Shown: positions 31,596-41,214 of the stretch, in pieces
Layout: each line of letters opens with the position of its first letter
Numbering within the stretch: position 1 is the stretch's first letter
NCBI GenBank assembly: GCA_002393195.1
Contig: DGIK01000073.1
Span: 14,464 to 78,463 of the forward strand
Reading direction: 5' to 3'
Length of the DNA: 64,000 bases
Origin: Bacteroidales bacterium UBA3824
GTDB taxonomy: Bacteria > Bacteroidota > Bacteroidia > Bacteroidales > UBA3824
The notes under the pieces: model-generated
Told to the model about the DNA's origin: nothing
The model's database searches: none
What the model saw: only the letters and a program-made list of their open reading frames with translations
Position numbers and translations under genes: made by a program

Positions 31596-33170
31596 TCATT
31601 GTTCCCAGTCCTCGATTTGGCAGGTGTGGGTTTGTGTTTTTTCGTCGTAGTTGATGCCCACCAAGAGGAGGTGACCTTTGTATTTACCTAATGGTTCAAA
31701 GTATTGACGCTCTTTTATTTGCTTGATTGCGCTCTCGGTGGTGTCGTTGCGTTTGAGTTCGATTACCATTGCGGGTTTGTCAGTGATTGCGGGTATGAAT
31801 ACCACGTCGGCGAAGCCTTTGCCCGCCGTCATTTCCTTGATGATGGTGTATTCGTTGAGGGCGTGGACGTATGCAAGGTAAATCGCAGATGCAAGGGCGT
31901 CCTCGTTGTTGTAACTGAGGTGAGAGGTAACGTGGATGTGTGTTTCGTCGAGGGCTTTGGCAACCGCATCGGCGTTTTTTGCAATTGTCTGATATAGAAG
32001 TTCTTCCGATGCCTTGATGATTTCGTCGGTCTTGGAATAATCGGGCATAGCGGCGATGGCGTTGTTCCATTCGTTGCGCACTTCAAGGTTGGGAATCCGG
32101 CAGGTGTTGTCTTCGTTGTTGTACGCCAAATAACCAAGATGGATCAGGTATGTAAACACATCGTCCTTGGTGATGAAGTCGGTCATCGTGTTCATGTAAC
32201 TTGTAACGTTGACCTTGACCCTCTCGCCTGCAAGCATTTTTATGATGTCTTCCTTTGCGCCCTTGTAGTTGTGTTTGAGTCGGTCGGTGATTACGGCGTA
32301 TGATGATGTTTTGCCCCAATGGTTTTCAAATTTTTTGGTCAACATACATTTAACGACCGATTCGGGGTTGTAAAGTTCATAGCCGTTTTGAGCATAGCCG
32401 TCGTATTGTTGTTTGCATTTGGCAAAGTCGATTTTGTATTTTTTGCACAGCGGACGCACTTCTTTTTCTGTAAATCCCGTGTATTCTGCGAGTTCGTATG
32501 CGTCGAGGATTGTATATTCCGCAAAATTGTTGAGTTTGCTCTGTACGCGGTCTCTTACGACAGGCAGGATTCCTGTGATGTATGCCAATGCGATTGCGGG
32601 TTTCAATGTGTTGCTCTTGAATAGTCCGTTGAGAAACTCAAGGTAGTCAGCGAACAAATGCGTTCCGAATTGGTCGCGCACAAGACAGTCGTATTCGTCG
32701 AGAATGATTACAAAACGCTCGTTTGTAGCGGCGTAAACCTCCAACATACAATCGGCGAAGGTTTCACAAAGCGAAAAATCAACGGTGGGAAATTCTTTCT
32801 TGAACTCTCTATTCAATTTTGCGTTCAGTTTGTCGAGCATTTTGTCTTTATCCTTCGCGTTTTGGTACTCGCTTGCAATATCTATTGCAATGAAATTCAG
32901 TTTGTTGAGATACTCCTCGTAATTCTTTGCCTTGGAGATTTTGAGTGCCTTAAATATATCCCTCGAATCGCAGCCCTTGGAATAGTAGGCACATAGCATA
33001 TTTGTGGCGATAGTTTTGCCAAAACGCCTTGGTCGTGAGATGCATATATATTTTTTTTTGTTGTCGATAAACTTATTTAATTCGCTGATTAACATTGTTT
33101 TATCAACATAAATATTAGCGGCTAATATTTCTTTGAAGCCGATGTTGGATGGATTCAAGTAGATGCCCAT
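31596..33170 (-). CDS. AAA-ATPase-like / PD-(D/E)XK nuclease family protein
   Basis: A complete 524-residue copy of the family also seen cut off at 1-1404. It starts MGIYLNPSNIGFKEI, has IYVDKTMLI, the Walker A-like SRPRRFGKT (45-53), Walker B FVIILDEYDCLVRD (153-166) and ITGILPVVRDRVQSKLNNF. The C-terminal nuclease core is GKGFADVVFIP with IELKRND near residue 470. The start at 33170 follows a TACCTTTG box (33195-33202), which excludes the longer frame to 33305. Role unknown; many copies per genome are usual in gut Bacteroidales. Confidence 0.88.
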   Translation of the reverse strand: MGIYLNPSNIGFKEILAANIYVDKTMLISELNKFIDNKKKYICISRPRRFGKTIATNMLCAYYSKGCDSRDIFKALKISKAKNYEEYLNKLNFIAIDIASEYQNAKDKDKMLDKLNAKLNREFKKEFPTVDFSLCETFADCMLEVYAATNERFVIILDEYDCLVRDQFGTHLFADYLEFLNGLFKSNTLKPAIALAYITGILPVVRDRVQSKLNNFAEYTILDAYELAEYTGFTEKEVRPLCKKYKIDFAKCKQQYDGYAQNGYELYNPESVVKCMLTKKFENHWGKTSSYAVITDRLKHNYKGAKEDIIKMLAGERVKVNVTSYMNTMTDFITKDDVFTYLIHLGYLAYNNEDNTCRIPNLEVRNEWNNAIAAMPDYSKTDEIIKASEELLYQTIAKNADAVAKALDETHIHVTSHLSYNNEDALASAIYLAYVHALNEYTIIKEMTAGKGFADVVFIPAITDKPAMVIELKRNDTTESAIKQIKERQYFEPLGKYKGHLLLVGINYDEKTQTHTCQIEDWEQ

Positions 33171-33310
33171 AGTTGCGATTCGTTTTGTTTTTCGCAAAGG
33201 TATAGTTATTTTGGGAGATATGCAAATAATTTCGGCTTTTCGTCTGCCCTGATACTGTGTTTTTCGTTTTTTTGCTAATTTTGTGCCGTCAAAAAAACAA
33301 ATCATTGAAA

Positions 33311-34111
33311 ATGAAACGAGAGAGCGCGATTTTTAATAGGCAGAGCCTTCTTTTGGGCGAGGATGCGATGGAGCGCATCGGGAGCAAGCGTGTGATAATA
33401 TTTGGCGTGGGCGGCGTCGGGAGTTGGTGCGCGGAGAGCCTTGTGCGCAGCGGCATCAGGCGTCTTACCATCGTGGATAGCGACCGTGTGTGCATCACAA
33501 ATGTAAACCGTCAGTTGCAGGCTACGACCAAGACCGTCGGTCTTGTGAAGGTGGATGTCTTGAGAGACAGGTTGTTGGAGATTAATCCCGATGCCGAAAT
33601 CAATGCCATGCAGGAAATTTATACTGCCGAGAACGACGCTATGTTTCATCTCGACGATTACGATTATATCATTGATGCAATTGACAGCCTCCAACATAAA
33701 GCAAATCTGATACTTCGCGCCACCGAATGTAATGGCAAATTGTTTTCGGCGATGGGCGCGGCTCTCAAGATGGACCCTACCAAAGTGCAGGTGGCGGAGT
33801 TTTGGAAGGTGCAGGGCTGTCCGTTGGCGAGGGCGGTGCGCAATAGGTTCAAGCGCAACCACACGTTCCCCAAAAAGAAGTTTTTGTGCGTCTATTCGCC
33901 CGAATTGCTTTGCAACAAGGGCAAGGCTTCTACGTGCGGCACAAGCGCGTGTATGTGTCCAAAAGCAATAATCGCCGCCGGCAACCCAAGCCTTGTCAAC
34001 CACGAATGGTGTTCGTCAAAAGCGCAAATCAACGGCACTGTGGCGCACATAACGGCGATTTTTGGTTTTACGATTTCGGGATTGGTGATTCAGGATATTG
34101 TGTCCTCTTAG
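33311..34111 (+). CDS. tcdA: tRNA threonylcarbamoyladenosine dehydratase (ThiF/E1-like)
   Basis: A 266-residue E1-like enzyme that cyclises t6A37 in tRNA to ct6A using ATP. The nucleotide-binding motif is IFGVGGVGSWCAESLVRSG, followed by IVDSDRVCITNVNRQ, DAIDSLQHKANLI and a Cys-rich segment CGTSACMCPKA. A TAATTTTG box (33276-33283) precedes the chosen ATG at 33311. The stop overlaps the stop of the convergent nitroreductase gene by 4 bases. Confidence 0.92.
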   Translation: MKRESAIFNRQSLLLGEDAMERIGSKRVIIFGVGGVGSWCAESLVRSGIRRLTIVDSDRVCITNVNRQLQATTKTVGLVKVDVLRDRLLEINPDAEINAMQEIYTAENDAMFHLDDYDYIIDAIDSLQHKANLILRATECNGKLFSAMGAALKMDPTKVQVAEFWKVQGCPLARAVRNRFKRNHTFPKKKFLCVYSPELLCNKGKASTCGTSACMCPKAIIAAGNPSLVNHEWCSSKAQINGTVAHITAIFGFTISGLVIQDIVSS

Positions 34112-34752
34112 AAGAATTTCACAACCTCGTCAAAGGGTCTGTGTCCGGGCTGTTTGGGTTCGCCGGAGCGGTAGCCGAGGGCGATGACAGCCATCACAGT
34201 CTCTTCGGCAGGGATGTTGAACTCCTTGCGGAGGCCGTCGGAATCGCGCATTCCCATTATCAACGTGTCAAAACCCATTGCGCGCGCCTGCATAATGAGG
34301 TAACAGTTGCTCAGTCCGTTGTCGTATGCGCCCCAGCCGTCGCCGATTTCGTTGGTGGCGTTGCCGTTGAAGAAGCCCGATTTGCCTCTTTCGTAGGTAG
34401 ATACGATGAGTACGGGGGCGTTTTGGATGCGCTCCTTGTTGCCGCCGACGAGGTTTTGCACGGCTTCAAGTTTTTCTTTACTTATAGCCACGTAATACTT
34501 TGTGGGTTGCTGATTTGCCCATAACGGCGCTTCCTGTACGGCGGTAAGGAGCGTGCGCACTTCGGCTTCGGAGATTTTCTTCGAAGCGTCGTAACTGCGG
34601 ATGCTGCGCCTGGTCTTCAATACTTCGTCAAATGACGGCGACGCTGACGATTCTGGCGTCGGTGATGGATGTGTGCTGTTGGTATTGCCGCTGTTGCAGC
34701 CCGACAATGCAAAAAGTGCCATTGCGGCACAAAGGATGATTTTTTTGTACAT
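34108..34752 (-). CDS. Nitroreductase-family lipoprotein
   Basis: A 214-residue protein: lipoprotein signal peptide MYKKIILCAAMALFALSGC, a Ser/Pro/Thr linker, then an FMN-dependent nitroreductase domain. Family marks are KTRRSIRSYD, QEAPLWANQQPTKYYV, MQARAMGFDTLIMGMRDS and AVIALGYRSGEP. A lipid-anchored nitroreductase acts in the periplasm, which is less usual than the cytoplasmic form. It lies last in a minus-strand run folK - ABC-F - DUF3089 - nitroreductase, though the spacing of 53 bases leaves cotranscription open. Confidence 0.88.
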   Translation of the reverse strand: MYKKIILCAAMALFALSGCNSGNTNSTHPSPTPESSASPSFDEVLKTRRSIRSYDASKKISEAEVRTLLTAVQEAPLWANQQPTKYYVAISKEKLEAVQNLVGGNKERIQNAPVLIVSTYERGKSGFFNGNATNEIGDGWGAYDNGLSNCYLIMQARAMGFDTLIMGMRDSDGLRKEFNIPAEETVMAVIALGYRSGEPKQPGHRPFDEVVKFF

Positions 34753-34805
34753 AATGTTGAGATTAATGATTTTTGGTTGTTAGATTGCATTGAGGGCGGT
34801 ATGGT

Positions 34806-35765
34806 TTAATGCTTGCCATTTCTAAATTTCTCCGCCCTCGCCTCCATGTTGGCTTTCAGGCAGTCGCGGTAAAACCAAATTTCGCGGGAGTGATAGTTGC
34901 CTTCCTTGCCGATGAGGGGCAGGATGTAGTCGTTGGCTGTAACGCCTTCCACGCAGAGAAGGCCTGTTGCGGCATCAATGCGGACTGTCAGGGTGTCTTT
35001 GGTAGTGGTGTTGAAGGTAGTTTCGGTGATGAGGGTTGCCGGTGTGGGGTCTGTAGTCCAAGATACGGGATTGATGCAGACCGCGCTATGTCCAAACATG
35101 TCGAGGGCGCAACTTGGCTCGCGTACCGAATTGTAACATATCGTAACGCCGGTGTCGTCGGCTCCTTGGGTGGGGACGAGGTATTTGGTGGCGTGTACGG
35201 TGGCAGAATCGATTGTCGCGCCGATGACGTAGGCGGCTATCATCCTTGAGTAGGTCTGCGAATCCATCTCTTTTAGGAGTTCGATTGCTATCATCGCGCC
35301 TTGGCTGAATCCGGCGATTATGAACGGTCGCGACGGGTTGATTCGCTTGATGTAATGATTGAAAGCCCGCCTTACATCTTCTGTCGGCAGCGGCATACGA
35401 GCGTCGATGGTGCTGTCGTCAGCGTATGTTTGTAACGAACATTGACGGTAATATGGCGAAAAAAAGTTGAACTTGTCGCCCACAATTGCATCCACGCCTG
35501 TCATTTCGGCGAGCATCGGGGCGCGGAGGCTGTCGTTGTAAGTATCGGCAAAATGACGTGTGATGCCATTGTCGGTGATGTAGTCGCCGATTTCGGTGGA
35601 GATTATGTAGAAAATGTCCACGTCGGCTTTCCTGTCGCTGACGTACCACTGCGCGGTGTCTTGGTATTGGGGCTGCGGCGGAATGTCGGCGGGGTGGTCG
35701 TCGTTTTTACCACAACTTGAAATGACAGTTGTCAACGATAATATTGTCAGTAATTTGCGTATCAT
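34806..35765 (-). CDS. DUF3089-type alpha/beta-hydrolase lipoprotein
   Basis: A 319-residue protein with lipoprotein signal peptide MIRKLLTILSLTTVISSC, followed by VDIFYIISTEIGDY. The alpha/beta-hydrolase nucleophile elbow is IAGFSQGAMIA, matching DUF3089 lipase-like proteins. Substrate unknown; anchored outside the inner membrane. It starts about 20 bases after the ABC-F stop; a second ATG three bases further upstream would serve equally well. Confidence 0.83.
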   Translation of the reverse strand: MIRKLLTILSLTTVISSCGKNDDHPADIPPQPQYQDTAQWYVSDRKADVDIFYIISTEIGDYITDNGITRHFADTYNDSLRAPMLAEMTGVDAIVGDKFNFFSPYYRQCSLQTYADDSTIDARMPLPTEDVRRAFNHYIKRINPSRPFIIAGFSQGAMIAIELLKEMDSQTYSRMIAAYVIGATIDSATVHATKYLVPTQGADDTGVTICYNSVREPSCALDMFGHSAVCINPVSWTTDPTPATLITETTFNTTTKDTLTVRIDAATGLLCVEGVTANDYILPLIGKEGNYHSREIWFYRDCLKANMEARAEKFRNGKH

Positions 35766-35785
35766 CATAAATGTCTGTTTTGAGG

Positions 35786-37768
35786 TTATTTCCCGCCTGC
35801 CTCCTCGTATTGCATCGTGGCGTCTTCCCAATATGCCATTTCTTTTTCGAGTTCGGTTTTCAATGCCTCGTATTGCTCGAATAGGGACATGTCGGTCTGG
35901 TTTTCGGGCAGGGAGAGTTTTTGTTGGATTCCCTGTTGTTGGGCTTCGAGTTCGGCGATGCGGGCTTCCGATTTTTCTACTTGCGATTTGAGTTTGCGGA
36001 GGGCGCGCTCGCGTTCCTTGCGTTGCAGATAGTCTTCCTTGCCGGATGATGGGGTGGGGGAGGGCGATTCGGTTTTAGGTTGGGGTTGCTGAGACGTTTT
36101 TGCGGCAGAGGACGACATTGAAGTAGATGTTGACTTCTGCAACTCAAACTCCTTCATGTTCTGCAATTTGAGTTTTTCGAGGAAGTATGTGATGTCGCCT
36201 TTGTATTGCTTTATCTTTTGGTCGCGAAACTCGTAGATTGTGTCGGCAAGGCCGTGGAGAAAGTCGCGGTCGTGGCTTACCAAAATCAATGTGCCGTCAT
36301 ATTTCAAGAGGGCTTGCTTGAGGATTTCCTTGCTGCGGATGTCGAGGTGGTTGGTGGGTTCGTCGAGCACGAGGAGCGAATATGGTTCAAACAATAATTT
36401 GGCCATCTCCAATCGCGCACGCTCGCCGCCTGACAGCACTTTTACCTTCTTGTCGATGTCTTCGCCGCCAAAGAGAAACGCGCCGAGTATGTCGCGTACT
36501 TTGGTGCGCATATCGCCCGTTGCAATGTCGTCAAGTGTCTGAAAAACAGTTTTGTTGAGGTCGAGGAGTTCGTCCTGATTTTGGGCGTAATAGCCGATTG
36601 ATACGTTGTAGCCGAGTTTCAATTCCCCTTCGTATGGCAACTGACCGATGATGCAACGCGAGAAGGTGGTTTTGCCCTCGCCGTTGCGTCCTACAAATGC
36701 AACCTTTTCGCCGCGTTCAAGCTGAAAATCAATATCTTTCAAAATCACTTTGTCGCCGAATGCCTTGGTCATGTGCGTGGCTTTCACTACAATCTGACCG
36801 GAGCGCGGCGCGGGCGGAAATTTGAAGTGTATGCTACTATTGTCCTCCAAATCCACCGACAGTCTTTCCATCTTGTCCAACATTTTGATGCGCGATTGCA
36901 CTTGGTTGGATTTGGTAGGCTTGTAACGGAATTTTTCGATGAAATCTTCGGTGTCTTTGATGATTTTTTGCTGGTTTTCGTAGGCTGCAATTTGCTGTTG
37001 ACGGCGTTCCTTGCGGAGTTCGAGGTATTTGGTGTAAGGCGCGTTATAATCATAGATTTTTCCAAGCGAAATCTCTATGGTTCTGCGTGTTACGTTGTCG
37101 AGGAAGGTGCGGTCGTGGCTTATCAAGACTACCGCTCCGGGATAGTCTTTCAGGAAATCCTCGAGCCATTGGATAGATTCGATGTCGAGGTGGTTGGTAG
37201 GCTCGTCGAGTAGGAATACGCTCGGCTTGCGGAGTATCACTTTGGCAAGGATGATGCGCATTTTCCAACCGCCCGAGAATTCGGATGTCTGCCTTGTAAA
37301 GTCCGTTTGGCGGAATCCAAGACCTTTCAATACGACTTCGGTCTCCGCTTCACGCTTGGAGCCGCCGAGGAGTTCAAGTCGTTCTGTGGCTTCGGTCATT
37401 CGGTGAATCAACGTCATGTAAGATTCTGATTCGTAGTCGGTTCGCGAGGCTATTTGTGTGGAAAGCTGGTTGATTTCCTCTTCGAGTTTTTTGGCGTCTT
37501 CAAAACACGTCAATGCTTCCTCTATCACGGTGCGCCCTTCTGGGAGTTCCATTTGTTGAGGCAGGTAGCCGAGTGTTACGCCGTTTGGAATAGTTATAGA
37601 GCCGCCGTCCAGTGGCTGGATGCCGACGATTGTTTTCAGAAGCGTAGATTTGCCCGCGCCATTCTTGCCCGTAAGACCGATGCGATCCTTGGGGTTGATT
37701 ACAAAACTTATGTCTTGAAACAGGTCGTTGCCTGAAAATGTTACTGTTACGTTGTTTATGGAAATCAT
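35786..37768 (-). CDS. ABC-F family ATPase
   Basis: A 660-residue cytoplasmic protein with two ABC domains and no membrane segments. Walker A motifs are GKNGAGKST (34-42) and GRNGEGKTT; signatures are TSEFSGGW and VLSGGERARL; Walker B motifs are VFLLDEPTNHLD and LLVLDEPTNHLD. The linker between the domains is basic and the C-terminus has a Ser/Pro-rich region and a coiled coil. ABC-F proteins act on the ribosome in translation or antibiotic protection; the Uup-like C-terminal coil suggests a housekeeping member. Its start overlaps the folK stop by 4 bases. Confidence 0.94.
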   Translation of the reverse strand: MISINNVTVTFSGNDLFQDISFVINPKDRIGLTGKNGAGKSTLLKTIVGIQPLDGGSITIPNGVTLGYLPQQMELPEGRTVIEEALTCFEDAKKLEEEINQLSTQIASRTDYESESYMTLIHRMTEATERLELLGGSKREAETEVVLKGLGFRQTDFTRQTSEFSGGWKMRIILAKVILRKPSVFLLDEPTNHLDIESIQWLEDFLKDYPGAVVLISHDRTFLDNVTRRTIEISLGKIYDYNAPYTKYLELRKERRQQQIAAYENQQKIIKDTEDFIEKFRYKPTKSNQVQSRIKMLDKMERLSVDLEDNSSIHFKFPPAPRSGQIVVKATHMTKAFGDKVILKDIDFQLERGEKVAFVGRNGEGKTTFSRCIIGQLPYEGELKLGYNVSIGYYAQNQDELLDLNKTVFQTLDDIATGDMRTKVRDILGAFLFGGEDIDKKVKVLSGGERARLEMAKLLFEPYSLLVLDEPTNHLDIRSKEILKQALLKYDGTLILVSHDRDFLHGLADTIYEFRDQKIKQYKGDITYFLEKLKLQNMKEFELQKSTSTSMSSSAAKTSQQPQPKTESPSPTPSSGKEDYLQRKERERALRKLKSQVEKSEARIAELEAQQQGIQQKLSLPENQTDMSLFEQYEALKTELEKEMAYWEDATMQYEEAGGK

Positions 37769-38295
37769 TGCAAGTAATTTTCAAATTTTGATTTGTTGAT
37801 TTTTGAATTATGCATTGTGCATTGTCCCGTATCCTCGCACTCCTCCAACAATTGCCTAATCGTCTTACCAATCCTCGGATGCACAAAATCTGGTGCGATG
37901 TCTGCCGTAGGTTGCAATACGAATCGTCTTAAAGCAATTTTTGGATGAGGTATTGTAAGTTGTGGTGTGTCAAGTATTTTGTTATCATAAAACAAAATGT
38001 CTATGTCGATTGTTCGCGCCTCGTAACCTTTGCCGCTGCGGACGCGACCGAGGGCAGATTCGATGGCGTTGATTGTTTTCAATAGTTGGAATGGCGTGAG
38101 CGAGGTCTCCACTTTGATTGTTTGGTTGAGATAATCCTCGTCGCTGTATCCCCACGATTGGGTTTCGTAGATTGGGGATTGCATTGTTACTGTCCCAACG
38201 GACACGGCAATTTGCTCGACGGCGCGGCGGAGGTTGGCGGCGCGGTCGGGGATGTTGGAGCCGAGGGATAGGTATGTGGTGTGGCTTGTTGGCAT
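37765..38295 (-). CDS. folK: 2-amino-4-hydroxy-6-hydroxymethyldihydropteridine pyrophosphokinase
   Basis: A 176-residue FolK (HPPK) of folate synthesis. Motifs are YLSLGSNIPDRAANLRRA at the start, SPIYETQSWGY and ARTIDIDILFYDN, followed by IPHPKIALRRFVLQP. A TATCTTTG box (38312-38319) lies 16 bases before the ATG. The stop overlaps the ABC-F start (ATGA), so the two are coupled. Confidence 0.95.
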   Translation of the reverse strand: MPTSHTTYLSLGSNIPDRAANLRRAVEQIAVSVGTVTMQSPIYETQSWGYSDEDYLNQTIKVETSLTPFQLLKTINAIESALGRVRSGKGYEARTIDIDILFYDNKILDTPQLTIPHPKIALRRFVLQPTADIAPDFVHPRIGKTIRQLLEECEDTGQCTMHNSKINKSKFENYLQ

Positions 38296-38344
38296 TTTTG
38301 CAAAATTTGCGCAAAGATACTCATTTGTAACGGAATATGCAAAT

Positions 38345-38388
38345 AAAAAAACTGCGCCGCAGATTCTGTGTGTCTGTGGCGCAGTTTT
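38345..38388 (-). terminator. Bidirectional intrinsic terminator
   Basis: ACTGCGCCGCAGA and TCTGTGGCGCAGT form a stem with one wobble, flanked by an A run on the left and four T residues on the right. It ends the acidic lipoprotein gene (minus strand). Confidence 0.8.
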
Positions 38389-38418
38389 GATATTGTAATG
38401 TTGGCTAACTTGGGTGTG

Positions 38419-39420
38419 TTAGTAGTTGATTACGTATTCAAAATCATCGTCGTCTTCGTCCTCAAAACCTTCTTCGAGATATATCATTTTTGAGGTGGAT
38501 TTTATCGTTATTTTAGTTACGTATCCCTCGGTGTCCTTTCCGTATGTGAAGGTGTAAATGGAAGTGTCATCCCTCTTGCTGTTTTTCGAGTGGATGGTCA
38601 TTTTCGACGGAAGATATTTGTTCCTTATTGTTGTGAAGGAAGGGAACATATCGTCCATCAAGAGAGTGAAGATGTCCACAGCGTACTCGTTTTCGATGTC
38701 ACCGTACTCGAATTCGTATGATTCGAAATTGTCGCCCATTTCGGGTTCTACCTGCACCACTTTGATGGATTTGATGCAATTGTTGTCCAGTACAATGGTG
38801 TAGTTGCCCTTGTAGGGGGTGTCTTCGTCGTCATCTTCGAGGATGTCGTTGTCTGTAAAGGTGATTGTGTTGCCATCAACCTTTAAGTCGGTGAGAGTCT
38901 GAGTGGTAGTGACGCCATCTTCATCGGTGTAGTCAACGGATGTCAAAAAGCCGTTTGCGTATTTGAAAACGTTGGTTTCTGTTACGATGGCGTTGTCGTC
39001 GTTTTCGTAGGTGTTGATTACTTTGATTTCGTTGTCAGAATACACATACTCGAATGTTCCGTCTTGGTTGTTTTCCATTTTTGCAATTTGACCATTGGAG
39101 TCGTATGTGTAGATGGAGGTAGCAACACCTTCGTCAAGGTAGTTGAGTGCTGTGCATGCGATTGATGTGATTCTCTTGTCAAAGAGTTTCACGTCGGTTG
39201 AGCCACCGTTGTTATCGCTTGGTGTGGTTGTGCCGCCGTTGTCATCGCTTGGTGTGTTGTTGACATCGCCGCCGTTGTCAATGACTTTGCCTGTCTGGTC
39301 GTCAACTTGGTTTTGCGGATTAGGCTTCTGCTCCTCTTCCTCCTCTTCGTCATCGCCGCACGCACAGAATGTGCAGGAGAACAGGAGTGCCGCCGCTACA
39401 AGAAATGAATATTTTTTCAT
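38419..39420 (-). CDS. Acidic hypothetical lipoprotein
   Basis: A 333-residue protein: lipoprotein signal peptide MKKYSFLVAAALLFSCTFCAC, then a Glu/Asp/Asn-rich spacer with DNGG repeats, then a beta-rich domain with repeated YxYxSNGQI-like strands. The layout matches DUF4595-type Bacteroidales surface lipoproteins, with a run of acidic residues right after the lipobox that would favour export to the cell surface. Function unknown. Confidence 0.75.
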   Translation of the reverse strand: MKKYSFLVAAALLFSCTFCACGDDEEEEEEQKPNPQNQVDDQTGKVIDNGGDVNNTPSDDNGGTTTPSDNNGGSTDVKLFDKRITSIACTALNYLDEGVATSIYTYDSNGQIAKMENNQDGTFEYVYSDNEIKVINTYENDDNAIVTETNVFKYANGFLTSVDYTDEDGVTTTQTLTDLKVDGNTITFTDNDILEDDDEDTPYKGNYTIVLDNNCIKSIKVVQVEPEMGDNFESYEFEYGDIENEYAVDIFTLLMDDMFPSFTTIRNKYLPSKMTIHSKNSKRDDTSIYTFTYGKDTEGYVTKITIKSTSKMIYLEEGFEDEDDDDFEYVINY

Positions 39421-39598
39421 GTTTTGTTGGTTTTTTAGTTATTTTTATTCTAAGGACAAAAGTTTTTTGTCGGTACAAAATTAATAAAAAGGTATGTAAA
39501 CCGCCGTTAATTTAATGTTAATTTTCAAAGTTTGTTATTTTTTTCCTCTTTTGTCAATATTTCTTTATCTTTGCAACTGTAATCTAAATCTGTTGGCT

Positions 39599-41206
39599 AT
39601 GATTAAGATAAAAGACATATTAGAATCTGTGAAGTCTGCGCCTAAGGAGTTTCCTGTGGAGACTGCGATTGGGCTTACGTTTGCCATTGCGACGATGTTG
39701 GCAGTGGAGAATGTGGTACACCGGTTTTATCCGTTGGCGTTTTGTTTCATAATTTTTGTAATTGCAATTACCCTCCGCAAAATCAACAAGATAGCGTATT
39801 ATGCGTCGTATTTTTTGATTTGGGTGGCGTTTCTGTTGTTCCATAGCGGCAGAATAATAGAACAGCCGTGGTTTTGGGTGCTCAATATAATTGCCGCCAT
39901 TGTCCTGACTGCCGACCTCTCCAAAAATGATAACAAGCAATTTGCCAACACTGTGATTTCCAGGCTCGGACAGATGGCGTCGGCGGCGTTGTTGAGCGGT
40001 ATTTTGGCGGCGATGGTTTCTGCCATTATCGGGTCGGTGATTTATCTTTTTAATGCTGATTTGAAGCATCTATTGGCGCACGTCAATATTTTCATTGGGT
40101 TTGTAATTATGCCTCTGACATTCTGTTATTTGCAGGAGCATATTAACAGTGAAGAAAATGACGAGAGCCGGCTTTTGCGCATAGTTATGGATTACATCGT
40201 GTCGCCCGCATTGGTGATTTACACGGTGGTGCTGTTGGTGTATGTATTGAAAATCCTCTTTGCGATGGAACTTCCTCGCGGCGGCGTGGCTTATATGGTG
40301 AGCATTTATATTGGACTGGTTTTGGTGGGCAATTTGCTCAATAAGTTGGTGCAGGACAGCCATTTCAATTGGTTTTATGACAACTTTGCCTACATCGCCA
40401 TTGCGCCTATCGTGCTGTTGTGGGTGGGCACTATCTATCGCATCAACGAATACGGACTCACCGAATGGCGTGTTTATCTGTTGATAGTCAATGTGTTGAT
40501 GACTATATTTCCATTTATGCTGAAAATCCCCGCCGCCAACCGTTACAATCTGATGACTTTTGTTTTGATGGCGGTGATGGTGATTTTCACGTGCATACCG
40601 CCGATTTCTGCCGCCAATATCAGTTTGAGGAATCAATATTCGCGGTTTGTGGCTTACGCTCAGGAGATTGGCGTTTTTGATACAAGCACTTGGAATTTGC
40701 GCAATGATATTGATGTTGATTACATTAAAGAGGACAGCGTCGCAAATTCCAAATATCTGATGATGCGTTCGGAGTATTATTACCTCAAAGCACGTCTCGA
40801 CTCTATCAGTGACAAATATGGGGATTGGAATTATTGGTATTCGTTTGACGACAATGGGCGACGTCTGGAGTTCGACCACCCTTTGGAATATCTGAAGGCA
40901 AATGATTTCTGCGACGCGGTGCCGATAGATGGCGCAAATCGCTATCTGTTGGATTGTAATGCAATTTTCGACTATGATAGCAATAGATTAAAGGTGTTTC
41001 GCAACGACAGAATTGTTTTGGAATATGCCGTTCAGGATTCCATCAATGCCAATCTGACGGCGTTTAGGGAAAATCCGTTGCGTTTTCTCCGTGCTGAAAA
41101 TGACAGCGTTATGGTTATAATCCTCGAAATGTCGGGCAGGGAGATAGACGGTACTTTTGATGTGGAGGACATTTCGTCGTATGACGTTAGGTTTTTTGGA
41201 AAATAA
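39599..41206 (+). CDS. DUF4153-type membrane protein
   Basis: A 535-residue protein with a hydrophobic N-terminal two thirds (about 12 membrane spans, e.g. ALVIYTVVLLVYVLKILFAM) and a soluble C-terminal part from about residue 360. The build fits the DUF4153 family, whose function is unknown. A TATCTTTG box (39566-39573) fixes the start at 39599. The next gene starts 8 bases after the stop, so the two form an operon. Confidence 0.78.
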   Translation: MIKIKDILESVKSAPKEFPVETAIGLTFAIATMLAVENVVHRFYPLAFCFIIFVIAITLRKINKIAYYASYFLIWVAFLLFHSGRIIEQPWFWVLNIIAAIVLTADLSKNDNKQFANTVISRLGQMASAALLSGILAAMVSAIIGSVIYLFNADLKHLLAHVNIFIGFVIMPLTFCYLQEHINSEENDESRLLRIVMDYIVSPALVIYTVVLLVYVLKILFAMELPRGGVAYMVSIYIGLVLVGNLLNKLVQDSHFNWFYDNFAYIAIAPIVLLWVGTIYRINEYGLTEWRVYLLIVNVLMTIFPFMLKIPAANRYNLMTFVLMAVMVIFTCIPPISAANISLRNQYSRFVAYAQEIGVFDTSTWNLRNDIDVDYIKEDSVANSKYLMMRSEYYYLKARLDSISDKYGDWNYWYSFDDNGRRLEFDHPLEYLKANDFCDAVPIDGANRYLLDCNAIFDYDSNRLKVFRNDRIVLEYAVQDSINANLTAFRENPLRFLRAENDSVMVIILEMSGREIDGTFDVEDISSYDVRFFGK

Positions 41207-41214
41207 TTGTAATT

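Noticed and set aside
35425-35450. Another TTGACGGTAAT repeat copy
   Set aside because: It lies within the DUF3089 coding sequence as a single short match and is expected by chance.
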